From: Ferranicluibacter quercicola
Lineage (GTDB): Bacteria; Pseudomonadota; Alphaproteobacteria; Rhizobiales; Rhizobiaceae
Direction: 5' to 3'
Length of the DNA stretch: 64,000 nucleotides
Assembly: GCF_021168455.1 (NCBI RefSeq)
Contig: NZ_JAJOZR010000016.1
Location: forward strand, 32,872-96,871
Part shown: positions 35,786-44,371 of the stretch, piece by piece
Position numbering within the stretch: position 1 is the first letter of the stretch
How the letters are laid out: each line of letters opens with the position of its first letter
Notes under the pieces: generated by a model
Seen by the model: only the letters and a program-made list of their open reading frames with translations
What the model was told of the DNA's origin: nothing
The model's database searches: none
Translations under genes and position numbers: made by a program

Positions 35786-36958
35786 TCAGCCGGCGGTCTT
35801 CTGCCAGGACCCGGTCTCGACGGAGCGTTCCATCGCGTCGATGATGCGTTCGTTGGCCAGACCGAAGTCGAAGTTCGGAAAACAGTCCGCGCTGTTGCAG
35901 ATGCCCTCGATGAGATCGCGGACCTCGATAACCTTGACGTCGAAATAGCCGAGACCGCCGCCTGCAAAATCGAACCCGAAGAAGGCGCCGAACTGCGGCA
36001 CCTGGCTTCCGGCAAGGATGGTCTTGAAACCGCGGTCCGGTTTCGGATCGGTGAAGTGCGAGATCTTCAACTCGTTGAAGCGCTCGCCATCCATGATGAT
36101 CGTGCCCTCGGTGCCGGAAACCTCCCAGTAGATGCCGAAGACCTTGCCGGCAGCGACGCGCGATGCCTCGATCGTACCGCCCGCACCACTCCTGAAGCGG
36201 ATCAGCGTCTGGATCTGGTCCTCATTCTCCACAGTCGCGCGCGGCGCATCCGTGTCCGACGTCGCCCCATAGCCGGAACCGCTTTGCGGCACGGGCCGCG
36301 TCGGAAAGAAGGTCTGCGTCTGCGCGATGACCTGATCGATATCGCCGACCAGATATTGCGCCACCGAGATCACATGGCTTCCCAAATCCCCGAGCGCTCC
36401 CGAGCCCGCATCCTTGCGTGTGCATCGCCAGGAAAACGGCAGGTCCGGATCGTTGAAGAAGCCTTGATCGAACCATCCGCGAAACCGCATCGGCGTGCCG
36501 ATATCGCCGCGGTCGATCATGATTTTGGCGAGCATCGCGGCAGGGGTCTTGATATTGTTGAAGGCGACCATGGTCTTCACGCCCTGCCTCCGTGCCGCCT
36601 CGGCCATCTCTTCGGCCTGCGCCAGCGTCACAGAGAGCGGTTTTTCGCAATAGACATGCTTGCCCGCGGCAATGGCGGCGAGCGCCATCTCGTGGTGCAT
36701 CGCGTTGGGCGAAGTGATGTCGACCACGTCGATGTCGGGATCAGTCACGAGCGTCCGCCAGTCGCCGGTGCTCCGCTCAAACCCGAAACGGTTGGCGGCA
36801 TCGGCCGCAAGCTCGCTCGTGACATCGGCGAGCATGCTCAGATGCGGGATCGCCGGCAGATCCCGGTAGAGCATGCCCGCGCGACGATAGGCGTCGGCAT
36901 GGGCCTGACCCATGAAGCCGGAGCCGATCAGACCGATATTCAGCGTCTTTTTTGGCAT
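35786..36958 (-). CDS. Gfo/Idh/MocA-family oxidoreductase
   Basis: 390 residues. Motifs: NIGLIGSGFMGQAHADAYR, YCEKPLSVTLAQ, and ALGDLGSHVISVAQYLVGD with the active-site His. The C-terminal part (LPFSWRCTRKDAGSGALGDL) is typical of the larger inositol-dehydrogenase-like branch. I take the ATG at 36958 (MPKKTLNIG) with GAGGA upstream; the open frame extends 41 codons further over the intergenic gap with no ribosome site. It is flanked by the IolE-like gene 23 bases upstream and another dehydrogenase 29 bases downstream. Confidence 0.87.
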   Translation of the reverse strand: MPKKTLNIGLIGSGFMGQAHADAYRRAGMLYRDLPAIPHLSMLADVTSELAADAANRFGFERSTGDWRTLVTDPDIDVVDITSPNAMHHEMALAAIAAGKHVYCEKPLSVTLAQAEEMAEAARRQGVKTMVAFNNIKTPAAMLAKIMIDRGDIGTPMRFRGWFDQGFFNDPDLPFSWRCTRKDAGSGALGDLGSHVISVAQYLVGDIDQVIAQTQTFFPTRPVPQSGSGYGATSDTDAPRATVENEDQIQTLIRFRSGAGGTIEASRVAAGKVFGIYWEVSGTEGTIIMDGERFNELKISHFTDPKPDRGFKTILAGSQVPQFGAFFGFDFAGGGLGYFDVKVIEVRDLIEGICNSADCFPNFDFGLANERIIDAMERSVETGSWQKTAG

Positions 36959-36981
36959 CGTCGTTGTCCTCAAGGCGGCCA

Positions 36982-37899
36982 TCAGGCCGAAAATTGCGCC
37001 AGGATATGGTGAAAGGCCGCAGTGACGGCCGGCAGGGGCGGCACGATCGCCGGATCCTGCTCCGCCTCGACCACAAGCCATCCGCGATAGCCGCTCTCCC
37101 GGACGAAGCGCGCCAGTGGCGCAAAATCGAGGCTGCCATCGCCCGGCACCGTGAACATGCCGCTCCGCACGCCGTCATTGAAGCTCAGGTCATGGGCACG
37201 AACCCGGTCGAGAATCGGCGCGCGGACATCCTTCAGGTGAATATGGACAATGCGGTCGCCGAAGCGCTCGATCAGCTGGGTGTAGGCAAAGCCCGCCGCC
37301 GCGGCGTGACCTGTATCCAGGAGAAGCCCGACCGACGGCCCTGCTGCGTCGAAGATCATCGAAATCTCATCGAACGTTTCAGCGACCATCATGAGATGAT
37401 GATGATAGGCGAGCGTCAGGCCGTGAGTGTCGGCGAGCCTCGTGCCGAAGTCGGTGAGTCTTGCCGCATAGGCCGCGACATCCACTCCGGGAAGTTGGCG
37501 CCTCTGCGACATCGGCGCATCGAGAGGTGCGCCCGGCGTCATCATGGCCGTTTCGCCATAGACCATGACCGTCGAGCCCATGGCGCGCAACAGATCGGCA
37601 TGGGCCGCGACGGCGGCCATTTCGTCCTCGACGCTCCCTTCGGCGAGTTGACCGGAATGCCAACCGGAGGCAAGCGACAGCTTCCGGCTGTCGAGCAGGG
37701 GCGCCAGCAAGTCTTTTGTGCGCGGAAGTTTGCGACCAAGCTCCACACCGTCGTAGCCCGCACGGCCGGCCTCATCGAGACAGGTCTCGACCGGGATATC
37801 GGCGCCAAGATCCTCCAGCACATCATTGGCCCAGGACAAAGGGCTCACGGCGAGGCGGACTGCAGGAGGAAGCGCCGATAGGGTTTCAGATCTCATCAT
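36982..37899 (-). CDS. IolE-like TIM barrel (second inosose dehydratase paralogue)
   Basis: 305 residues, the same length as the IolE at 28353. Shared features are SPLSWANDV at the N-terminus, YHHHLMM, LLLDTGHAAAAGFAYTQL, IVHIHLKDVR and the LSFNDGVRSGMFTVPGD segment that closely parallels LSFLDGVRFGVFTVPGD in IolE. The N-terminal half has diverged. The metal ligands look conserved, so it probably dehydrates a related keto-cyclitol or keto-sugar. It lies 23 bases downstream of the inositol dehydrogenase-like gene at 37923. Confidence 0.82.
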   Translation of the reverse strand: MMRSETLSALPPAVRLAVSPLSWANDVLEDLGADIPVETCLDEAGRAGYDGVELGRKLPRTKDLLAPLLDSRKLSLASGWHSGQLAEGSVEDEMAAVAAHADLLRAMGSTVMVYGETAMMTPGAPLDAPMSQRRQLPGVDVAAYAARLTDFGTRLADTHGLTLAYHHHLMMVAETFDEISMIFDAAGPSVGLLLDTGHAAAAGFAYTQLIERFGDRIVHIHLKDVRAPILDRVRAHDLSFNDGVRSGMFTVPGDGSLDFAPLARFVRESGYRGWLVVEAEQDPAIVPPLPAVTAAFHHILAQFSA

Positions 37900-37922
37900 G
37901 GTCTCCGGTATGAAGGACTGTG

Positions 37923-38930
37923 TCAGGGCCGCCAGTTGGAGCCGATCCGGACGGGCAGGCCGGTGGCGACGGATTTCACCGCGGCTTCCGCGATCCGTTG
38001 CGCTTCCAGACCGTCGCGGATCGTCGCCAGCGGTTCGGCGCCGGTCCGGATCAGGTCGATGAACGCGGACATCTCGGCGCGATAGGCCGTCGAGAAGCGC
38101 TCGATGAAATAGTTCATCGGCGGGGAGGCCCTGAATCCATCGGCATCGGCGATGAGGACCCCGCGCTGCGGCCGGTTTTCGACATAGAGCACTTCATGGG
38201 CGCATAGGGCTTCGAGGCGCTGGTCGTAACCAAAGGGTGCACGGCGGCAGTTGATCATCTGGACGAAGCGCCCGGATGCGGAGGTCAGCGTGACCATGGC
38301 CGTATCGATATCGCCAGCTTCGCCGATCTCGGGGTCGATGAGGCAATTGCCCACGGCGTAGACCGTGACGATCTCCTCACCCAGCAGGTAGCGCGCGATG
38401 TCGAAGTCATGGATCGCCTGATCCCGGAACATGCCGCCAGAACGCTCGACATAGGCGCGGGGAGGGGGTGCTGGATCGCGCGTGTGCATGACGATGTGTT
38501 CTAGCGGTCCCGAAGTGCCATCCGAAATGCGGTCTCGCACAAACCGAAAATCGGGATCGTAGCGGCGCTGGAAGGCAAGCAGGCACGGCACACCTGAACG
38601 CTCCACCGCATCCGTCACGGTCTCGACCGTAGCGAAATCGAGGCTCACAGGCTTTTCGCAGAAGATGGCCTTGCCGACACGCGCGGCCTCGATCAGCAGA
38701 GCGGCATGCGTGTCCGTCGAACTCGCGATGACGACACCATTAATCGACGGATCGGCGAAGACCTGCGCAGCCTCGACGATGTCGGCGCCGACTTTTTCCG
38801 CAAGCTCCGAGCGCGCCTCGCTCTCGATGGGATCGACAAGATAGCGCACCCGAATCGAGGGCAGGCTTGCGGCGTTCGTCGCATGCACATGCCCGATGCG
38901 CCCTGCACCGAAGACGGCGAGATTTAGCAT
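37923..38930 (-). CDS. Inositol 2-dehydrogenase-like Gfo/Idh/MocA protein (IdhA type)
   Basis: 335 residues. LAVFGAGRIGHVHATN, FCEKPVSLD and QAIHDFDIARYLLGEE match rhizobial myo-inositol dehydrogenase IdhA/IolG. I choose ATG 38930 (MLNLAVFG); the frame is open 44 codons upstream across the divergent promoter. It is the first gene of the minus-strand cluster and is divergent from a LacI gene 89 bases away. With the gene at 22669, the window has two candidate inositol dehydrogenases. Confidence 0.83.
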   Translation of the reverse strand: MLNLAVFGAGRIGHVHATNAASLPSIRVRYLVDPIESEARSELAEKVGADIVEAAQVFADPSINGVVIASSTDTHAALLIEAARVGKAIFCEKPVSLDFATVETVTDAVERSGVPCLLAFQRRYDPDFRFVRDRISDGTSGPLEHIVMHTRDPAPPPRAYVERSGGMFRDQAIHDFDIARYLLGEEIVTVYAVGNCLIDPEIGEAGDIDTAMVTLTSASGRFVQMINCRRAPFGYDQRLEALCAHEVLYVENRPQRGVLIADADGFRASPPMNYFIERFSTAYRAEMSAFIDLIRTGAEPLATIRDGLEAQRIAEAAVKSVATGLPVRIGSNWRP

Positions 38931-39019
38931 GAAGATCCTCCCGATCCACGCGAGCCGTTTCGGCCTCATTCGTTGTCGGCAGTCTAGCGCGGTGCTAATG
39001 AGGTGATACGTCGATCTTG
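38931..39019. promoter_or_regulatory. Divergent promoter region between idhA-like and lacI genes
   Basis: 89 bases separating two divergent starts. It must hold both promoters and probably the LacI operator, but I see no clear dyad or -35/-10 pair. Confidence 0.4.
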
Positions 39020-40060
39020 ATGAGATCTCCTCAAACGGGGTATGCCGTGGGCAAGCCGACATCGCGAGATCTCGCCATCGCCGCCGGCGTGTCGCTGGCC
39101 ACGGTCGATCGTGTCCTCAACGGGCGCGGCGGAGTGAGCCCGGACAAGGAGCGGCGTGTTCTCGAACAGGCGAGACGGCTGAAGATCAACCGCGTGATCG
39201 ACCCGCGCGCTGCGCGGACGCTGCGTGTCGCCGTTCTTCTTCAGTCGCGTGCAAATCCGTTCCACGCGGTCGTGCAGGATGGTTTTGAGACGGCGACGCG
39301 ACTTTACCCGCAGTATAACCTGCAGTTTCAGGTTCATCACATCGACCCGGTCCGCCCCGCCGCCACTGTCGCGCTGATCCACGCTTTGGGCGCTCATTGC
39401 GATGCGCTGATCATCGTCAGTTCCCAGAACGAGGATGTCGCGACTGCTCTTCGAGCCTGGGGCGGGCAGGGCAAGCCCGTCATGACGCTTGCCACCGATA
39501 TTCGCGACGCGGACCGCATCGCCTATATCGGGCCTGACAACCGGAAAGCAGGTCGGGTCGCCGGAGATTTGATGGCGCGCCTGATGGGCAGGGAAGGCGG
39601 CGAAATCGTCATCATATCAGGCATGCTGAGCATGATCGGTCATGAGGAGCGCGAGATGGGCTTTCGCGCTGTATTGCGCGAACGCTATCCCAACTGCCGG
39701 GTGACGGACGTTTTGGAGAGTCTGGAACGCGCCGAAACGGCAGGCGATCTCGTCTTCGACGCCCTGCGCAGAAATCCTCGAATCCGCGGCATCTACAACG
39801 CTTCCGCCGGCGCTCAGACGGTTGTGACGGCGCTCAAGACACTCGGACGCGCCGACGAGGTCGTTTTCATCACGCACGAACTGACCGACGACCGTCGCCA
39901 GCTCATTCGCCAAGGCCTGATCGATGTCATCATCGACCAACGACCCGAACTCGAAGTGCAAACCGCCGTTCAGGCACTGGCGTCCTATTTCGGCAGGAAC
40001 GACCATCCCCCCGTATCCCTCGTCACGCCGATCGATATTTATATGATCGAGAACGCGTGA
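39020..40060 (+). CDS. LacI-family transcriptional regulator
   Basis: 346 residues. Helix-turn-helix SRDLAIAAGVSLATVDRVLNG (about 15-35), hinge, then a sugar-binding-protein-like effector domain (DPRAARTLRVAVLLQSRANPF). It is divergent from the dehydrogenase/IolE-like cluster, which it most likely controls with an inducer from that pathway. A TTG at 39017 precedes the chosen ATG directly. It is of the same VDRVLNG subgroup as the LacI at 16754. Confidence 0.88.
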   Translation: MRSPQTGYAVGKPTSRDLAIAAGVSLATVDRVLNGRGGVSPDKERRVLEQARRLKINRVIDPRAARTLRVAVLLQSRANPFHAVVQDGFETATRLYPQYNLQFQVHHIDPVRPAATVALIHALGAHCDALIIVSSQNEDVATALRAWGGQGKPVMTLATDIRDADRIAYIGPDNRKAGRVAGDLMARLMGREGGEIVIISGMLSMIGHEEREMGFRAVLRERYPNCRVTDVLESLERAETAGDLVFDALRRNPRIRGIYNASAGAQTVVTALKTLGRADEVVFITHELTDDRRQLIRQGLIDVIIDQRPELEVQTAVQALASYFGRNDHPPVSLVTPIDIYMIENA

Positions 40061-40255
40061 AAGGCCATGATGCCAGGGTAATGATTGTTGGATCCGAGAC
40101 TTGGACGTTACGCTGGTCACTGGTTCATATCGTATCAAGGCGATGAATGAATCGATTGTCCAACAGCGCTAAGACATCGCCTGACTTGGTGTCGGCGCCG
40201 ATCCAGTTCCTCGCTGCATCGCTTGGGGGAAAGAGCGAAATATTTTCAGGCCGGT

Positions 40256-40280
40256 GGAATACCGCGTGATTGCCAGCGTC
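40256..40280 (+). promoter_or_regulatory. Putative ECF sigma promoter, GGAAT-N16-CGTC
   Basis: GGAAT at 40256-40260 and CGTC at 40277-40280, 16 bases apart, 33 bases before the ATG of the NTF2-like gene that leads the ECF sigma operon. The same arrangement with near-identical flanks (TGGAATA and AGCGT) is found on the minus strand at 43981-44005, so the pair is probably recognised by the sigma factor encoded here. Confidence 0.55.
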
Positions 40281-40313
40281 TCTCTCCTGTCACTTCAACA
40301 AGGAGATCACACT

Positions 40314-40736
40314 ATGCGCAATTCAATTCTGATGGCTCTGCCGCTCGCGTTTCTCGTGTCTACCGGTGCAGCACTTGCCGGCCCTGCCATGGACATGGCC
40401 AAAACCCGTATCGAAGCGATTGCCAAGGGCGATGTCGCGACAATCACCAAGGACTACGGCAAGGATCCTTCCCTTGCCTGGATCGGTGGTCCGCTCGACG
40501 GCACCTACGCGTCGGAAAAGGCGATCGCTGAAGTCTGGACCAAATTCTCGACGGCACAGGGCGAACAGGCTGCCGCGGTCGGCGACGTCTGGGAGGCAGC
40601 CAACCCAAAGGGCGCGACCGTTGCAGCGAATGTCGTCTTCGCTGGCAAGAACAAGGTTCCCGTTCTCTATATCATGACTTATCGTGACGGAAAACTTGTC
40701 GACGAAATCTGGCAGGTCAACCCACCGGCAAAGTAA
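40314..40736 (+). CDS. Secreted NTF2/SnoaL-like protein
   Basis: 140 residues. A Sec signal peptide (about 1-22, cleaved after ALA) is followed by a compact alpha+beta domain (MDMAKTRIEAIAKGDVATI..., then WIGGPLDGTYASEKAI...) resembling NTF2-like proteins. The ribosome site AAGGAG is well placed. It leads the sigma/anti-sigma operon, 54 bases before the sigma gene, and is probably the main regulon product. No enzymatic function can be assigned. Confidence 0.75.
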   Translation: MRNSILMALPLAFLVSTGAALAGPAMDMAKTRIEAIAKGDVATITKDYGKDPSLAWIGGPLDGTYASEKAIAEVWTKFSTAQGEQAAAVGDVWEAANPKGATVAANVVFAGKNKVPVLYIMTYRDGKLVDEIWQVNPPAK

Positions 40737-40790
40737 GGCGACGGGTGGCCATGCCGGCGTCCCCGGTATGGCCACCGATCCGAAGGGCTG

Positions 40791-41300
40791 ATGATGTCGA
40801 CAATGGCGGTGCGACTGGAGGCGGAAATACCGGCATTGCGACGCTATGCCTTCGCGCTTCTGCATGATCACAACCGCGCCGACGATCTCGTGCAGGATTG
40901 CCTTGAGCGTGCGATATCGCGCTGGTATCTGCGCCGGACCGATGGCGACCTGCGGGCATGGCTGTTTACCATCATGCGAAACCTGCACATCTCGGCTGGA
41001 CGGCAATCCCAGCGCCGCGGGCCACACCACGACCTCGATACCGTCACGCTCCCCGGATCGCCAGCCGATCAGGATCATGGCATTGCCGTGCGCGATATAC
41101 TCGAAGCGCTCGATAGGCTTTCCGATGATCAGAAATCGCTACTGCTTCTGGTTGGCGTCGAGGATCTGTCCTATGAGCAGGCTGCCGCCGTCATCGGTGT
41201 GCCGGTCGGAACCGTAATGTCGCGGCTGTCGCGCGCCAGGCAGAAATTCCGATCTATCCTCGACAACAGGACGCCCGTGACCTTGCGAAGGGTAAAATGA
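40791..41300 (+). CDS. ECF-family RNA polymerase sigma factor
   Basis: 169 residues. Sigma region 2 spans about 10-75 (LRRYAFALLHDHNRADDLVQDCLERA, then LRAWLFTIMRNLHI) and region 4 about 108-160 (LSYEQAAAVIGVPVGTVMSRLSRARQKF). No C-terminal extension. The gene overlaps the anti-sigma gene by four bases (ATGA), so both are made in fixed ratio. In-frame ATGs at 40794 and 40803 are alternative starts. Predicted targets are the GGAAT-N16-CGT promoters in this window. Confidence 0.93.
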   Translation: MMSTMAVRLEAEIPALRRYAFALLHDHNRADDLVQDCLERAISRWYLRRTDGDLRAWLFTIMRNLHISAGRQSQRRGPHHDLDTVTLPGSPADQDHGIAVRDILEALDRLSDDQKSLLLLVGVEDLSYEQAAAVIGVPVGTVMSRLSRARQKFRSILDNRTPVTLRRVK

Positions 41301-42076
41301 TGAACACCGGTTCGCCGATCGGCGAAGATGATCTTCAGGCTTACATCGACGGACAGCTGCCGCCTCACCGTCAGGCGCTTGTCGACGCCTATCTTGCTGG
41401 CCATCCAGAAGCGAGCGCAAGGGTCACGGAACAGGCTGCGGACCGGGAAGCTTTGCGCGTGCGGCTGTCTGAAAAATTCGCAGAGCCCATTCCCGCGCGG
41501 CTGCGCATCGCCAACCTCCAGTCCAACGCAGCTTTGCGAAGACAAGGCTGGTTTCGCTCGGCCATGGCCGCTTGCATCTTCCTGGGAATAGGGCTGGTCG
41601 GTGGCTGGTGGCTGAAGCCTGAAGGCGTGCAAATCAACACAGCGCGATTGTCCGAGGCGGGTTTTGCCGCGAACGCATCTGACGCCTATCGGACCTTCGT
41701 GGTCGAAGTCGCCCATCCGGTCGAAGTTGGAGCGGATGACGAGGCACATCTGGTCACATGGCTGTCGAAGCGATCCGGCCGGGCACTGACGCCACCGAAC
41801 CTTTCGGCATTCGGGTATAAGCTGCTCGGCGGACGCGTCCTTCCGGGCGGTGGCGCTGCGGCTGCACAACTCATGTACGAGAATGACAAAGGCGAGAGGC
41901 TGGCCGTTTATCTACGCGCCGGCCAATCAGCGCAGACAGCGTTCACGTTTGAAGAGAAAAACGGCGTGTCCAGCTTTGTCTGGGTGGATCAGGGGTTCGA
42001 TTTCGCGGTATCCGCCTCGGTCGATCGGGCAAAGCTCCTACCGATCGCAACTGCGATCTATCACGGAATGATTTGA
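41297..42076 (+). CDS. Anti-sigma factor, single-pass membrane protein
   Basis: 259 residues. An N-terminal cytoplasmic domain (about 1-80; DDLQAYIDGQLPPHRQALVDAYLAGHPE) has the RskA/anti-sigma zinc-finger-like form but lacks the HxxxCxxC zinc residues. One membrane helix lies at about 92-112 (MAACIFLGIGLVGGWWL) and a periplasmic sensor domain follows. It should hold the sigma factor at the membrane until an envelope signal arrives. A bidirectional terminator follows. Confidence 0.87.
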   Translation: MMNTGSPIGEDDLQAYIDGQLPPHRQALVDAYLAGHPEASARVTEQAADREALRVRLSEKFAEPIPARLRIANLQSNAALRRQGWFRSAMAACIFLGIGLVGGWWLKPEGVQINTARLSEAGFAANASDAYRTFVVEVAHPVEVGADDEAHLVTWLSKRSGRALTPPNLSAFGYKLLGGRVLPGGGAAAAQLMYENDKGERLAVYLRAGQSAQTAFTFEEKNGVSSFVWVDQGFDFAVSASVDRAKLLPIATAIYHGMI

Positions 42077-42100
42077 AACCGGGTCAATCTCATGCGATGT

Positions 42101-42145
42101 CAAAAACGACTGCGGCATTGTACGAATACCGCAGTCAACTCGTTT
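42101..42145. terminator. Bidirectional terminator between convergent genes
   Basis: GACTGCGG (42108-42115) pairs with CCGCAGTC (42129-42136); the outer CAAAAACGA and TCGTTTTTG are also complementary and supply the A- and T-runs on both strands. It lies between the anti-sigma gene (ends 42076) and the convergent YVTN gene (ends 42176). Confidence 0.7.
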
Positions 42146-42175
42146 TTGGACTGCCTATAACAGGCAGCCGAACTG

Positions 42176-43552
42176 TTAGTTGCCCTGCAAGACCGGAGTT
42201 TCTGACGGTTCTGTTCCCTCAACGAGGATAACCCTAGGTGTCTTGGAGGCTTCGCCCGGGTTGACGATGGAGCGGGTCGGACTGGTGGCCGATGCCATGG
42301 CAGCACCTTTGGCATCCGTCTTGAACGCCATGATCGGTTCCGGCTGACCTTCGAATAACAGGGAATAGGCCGTGTCCGGCTTCAATTTCGATACGCTGAG
42401 CTCGACGATATCGATCAGGCCAAGATTGCGCGAGACGACCATGCCGCCGCCTTGCGCATCTGCGGCAGGTTTCAGCATAAGTGTGATGTTCTCCGGCATG
42501 TCCTTGCGTGGTTCAAGGTTTTGGCGACCGTCGCCTGTCGGGACCGCATCCGGAACATAGATCAGCGCTTGTGGGGCCTGGCCGGAGGGGATATGGGCGA
42601 TCTTCTCATTCTTCTGCGTGTCGATCACGTCCACCGCGTCGCCATTTTCGAGGCCAACAAAGACGCGGCTGCCGTCGCCCGAACCCCAGACACCGTGCGG
42701 CAAGGCACCGACGGGAATGGTGGCTATCAGCTTGGCCTCGTCGTCCAGCGTGTAGACTTTTACGACGTTCTCGCCGCCGATAGTCACGTAGGCCAGAGTT
42801 CCGGCGGATGTTTTGGCGAACGCCAGATGGTTGGTGATCGGACCGCTATCGATCACGCCCTTAACTTTCAATGTCTTGGTATCAATCCGCGTCACCTTGC
42901 CGACATCCTTGTGGGTTAGCCAGGCTTCCTTTCCATCTGGCGTCACCTGAATGAACGGCGAGAATGGCGAGACCACCGGAATGGATGCAAGCAGCTTTTT
43001 CGACGCGACATCGAACACCTGAACGACCGGATTGAAGCTGTTGGCCACAAAGGCGCGCTTGCCGTCTGGCGTAAAGATCGTCATGCCGGGACCGCTCTCG
43101 GTCTTGATGCGATCGGTCTCCTTGAATGTCTTCGCATCGATGACCGAAAGGTAATCCTCGCCGCGCACGGTTGCCCAGACGTGTTTGCCATCCGGGGTGA
43201 AGAAAGCCTCGTGCGGATTGCGGCCGATATAGGCGACGCCTTTGATCTTGTTTGTAGCGGTATCGATGAAGGTCACGGAATTGGTCACCGTCGAGACGGC
43301 GACGATGGTGCGGTGATCCGGCGAGAAGCCAAGGCCGTGGACGTTGACCTCACCCTTGTAGAGGGGGCTCAAGACGTTCGGGCGTGGGTCGCCGAGCTTG
43401 ATCAGGCCGAGAAGCGTGTTGGTCGATGGATCGATGACAGATACGGTGTTGCTGTTCTGGTCGGCTGCATACACTCGGTCTTCGGGTTCGGACAGGGCAA
43501 AGGCGGGGGTGCTCGCCATAAAGGCGATCAGCAGGGCTGCGGAACGTTTCAT
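42176..43552 (-). CDS. Periplasmic YVTN-type beta-propeller protein
   Basis: 458 residues with a Sec signal peptide (about 1-19). About seven propeller blades follow, recognised by repeated VFDV/VIDT and TPDGK...V motifs (NSNTVSVIDPSTNTLLG, FTPDGKHVWATV, FTPDGKRAFVAN). A C-terminal extra domain (about 345-458) has no recognisable family. Its ATG overlaps the DUF305 stop by four bases, so it is cotranscribed behind the ECF-type promoter at 43981. Such proteins are often linked to copper or redox enzymes; the role here is not known. Confidence 0.85.
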   Translation of the reverse strand: MKRSAALLIAFMASTPAFALSEPEDRVYAADQNSNTVSVIDPSTNTLLGLIKLGDPRPNVLSPLYKGEVNVHGLGFSPDHRTIVAVSTVTNSVTFIDTATNKIKGVAYIGRNPHEAFFTPDGKHVWATVRGEDYLSVIDAKTFKETDRIKTESGPGMTIFTPDGKRAFVANSFNPVVQVFDVASKKLLASIPVVSPFSPFIQVTPDGKEAWLTHKDVGKVTRIDTKTLKVKGVIDSGPITNHLAFAKTSAGTLAYVTIGGENVVKVYTLDDEAKLIATIPVGALPHGVWGSGDGSRVFVGLENGDAVDVIDTQKNEKIAHIPSGQAPQALIYVPDAVPTGDGRQNLEPRKDMPENITLMLKPAADAQGGGMVVSRNLGLIDIVELSVSKLKPDTAYSLLFEGQPEPIMAFKTDAKGAAMASATSPTRSIVNPGEASKTPRVILVEGTEPSETPVLQGN

Positions 43553-43950
43553 TTCGAAGTCTCCGGGTTGGCGGCGACGGAGCCGCGCTGTTGTGTGAGC
43601 ATCGAATTCATCAACTGAATTTCGTAAGCCTGCTCTGTGATGATCGACTGGGCGAGGTTTCGGATTTGCGGATCTTGGGTGGTGCGCAACACGGCCTTGG
43701 CCATGTCGATGGCGCCCTGGTGATGCGGGATCATTTGCGCCAAAAAATCGTGGTCTGGATTGCCTGTTTCGGGTACCGCCATCATGCCGGCATGCATTTT
43801 GTCCATGGCCACCTTCATGCTTTTCGAGAACGCAGTTGAAGGGCCGCTATCCTCCATGCTCATCGCCGGTTGGTGGTCGTGGGACTGCTCAGCAGTTGCG
43901 CTTCCCACAATGGCAAAACTGGCAACAAGTACGAAACTGTAGACGCGCAT
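43549..43950 (-). CDS. DUF305-family secreted protein
   Basis: 133 residues with a Sec signal peptide (about 1-20). The mature domain is the four-helix DUF305 fold with its histidine/methionine-rich signature: MDKMHAGMM, DFLAQMIPHHQGAIDMAK and a late EIQLMNSML. Related proteins bind copper in the periplasm (CopM type). The N-terminal mature segment also carries HDHQPAMSM, a possible metal site. It heads a two-gene operon with the propeller gene and is predicted to be under ECF sigma control. Confidence 0.9.
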   Translation of the reverse strand: MRVYSFVLVASFAIVGSATAEQSHDHQPAMSMEDSGPSTAFSKSMKVAMDKMHAGMMAVPETGNPDHDFLAQMIPHHQGAIDMAKAVLRTTQDPQIRNLAQSIITEQAYEIQLMNSMLTQQRGSVAANPETSK

Positions 43951-43980
43951 GGTGGAATCCTTTTGGCTTGAGTGAGTAAG

Positions 43981-44005
43981 AACGCTGTGGGCCGCCGTTT
44001 ATTCC
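43981..44005 (-). promoter_or_regulatory. Putative ECF sigma promoter, GGAAT-N16-CGTT
   Basis: Read on the minus strand, GGAAT (44005-44001) and CGTT (43984-43981) are 16 bases apart and 30 bases before the DUF305 ATG. Flanking bases match the promoter at 40256-40280. A perfect CTCACG-TCGG-CGTGAG dyad lies at 44026-44041, just upstream of the -35 element. Confidence 0.55.
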
Positions 44006-44371
44006 ACTGCTCATCCGTATTTGTTCTCACGTCGGCGTGAGCGGTTGGCACGCGCGGTACTGTGCCGGTCAGCGCTAATAATTATGGAAGGCGGATCTTG
44101 ACTCGAGGCGTGCCCAAATGCGGCTTGCTCATATGCCGCCAAGAGGATCACGCGCGTTGGATCCAATCTGTCTTTGAACGATGTCTGAGGGCGATACCCT
44201 CAGCGGATTGCGGTATGGAGAATGAACGGCCGGTTGGAACAGGGCGAAAAAGCAGACATTCTAATTCGTTCGACGACGGCGCCCAGTCGTGCGTCTTTCC
44301 AGAGGAAAACCAGCCTGGTCGATCGTAGGAAAACTTTCTACAGGGAATTCCGCCACTCTCAGATTTTGGTT
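44006..44371. other. Intergenic region, no gene recognised
   Basis: 366 bases between the DUF305 promoter and the end of the thioredoxin-fold gene. Apart from the dyad at 44026-44041 nothing is recognised; an 88-codon plus-strand frame at 44062-44328 lacks a ribosome site and family features. Confidence 0.4.

Noticed and set aside
36959..37081. Longer N-terminus for the dehydrogenase at 35786
   Set aside because: The extra 41 codons cross the gap into the IolE-like gene and carry no fold content; the ATG at 36958 begins directly at the Rossmann motif.
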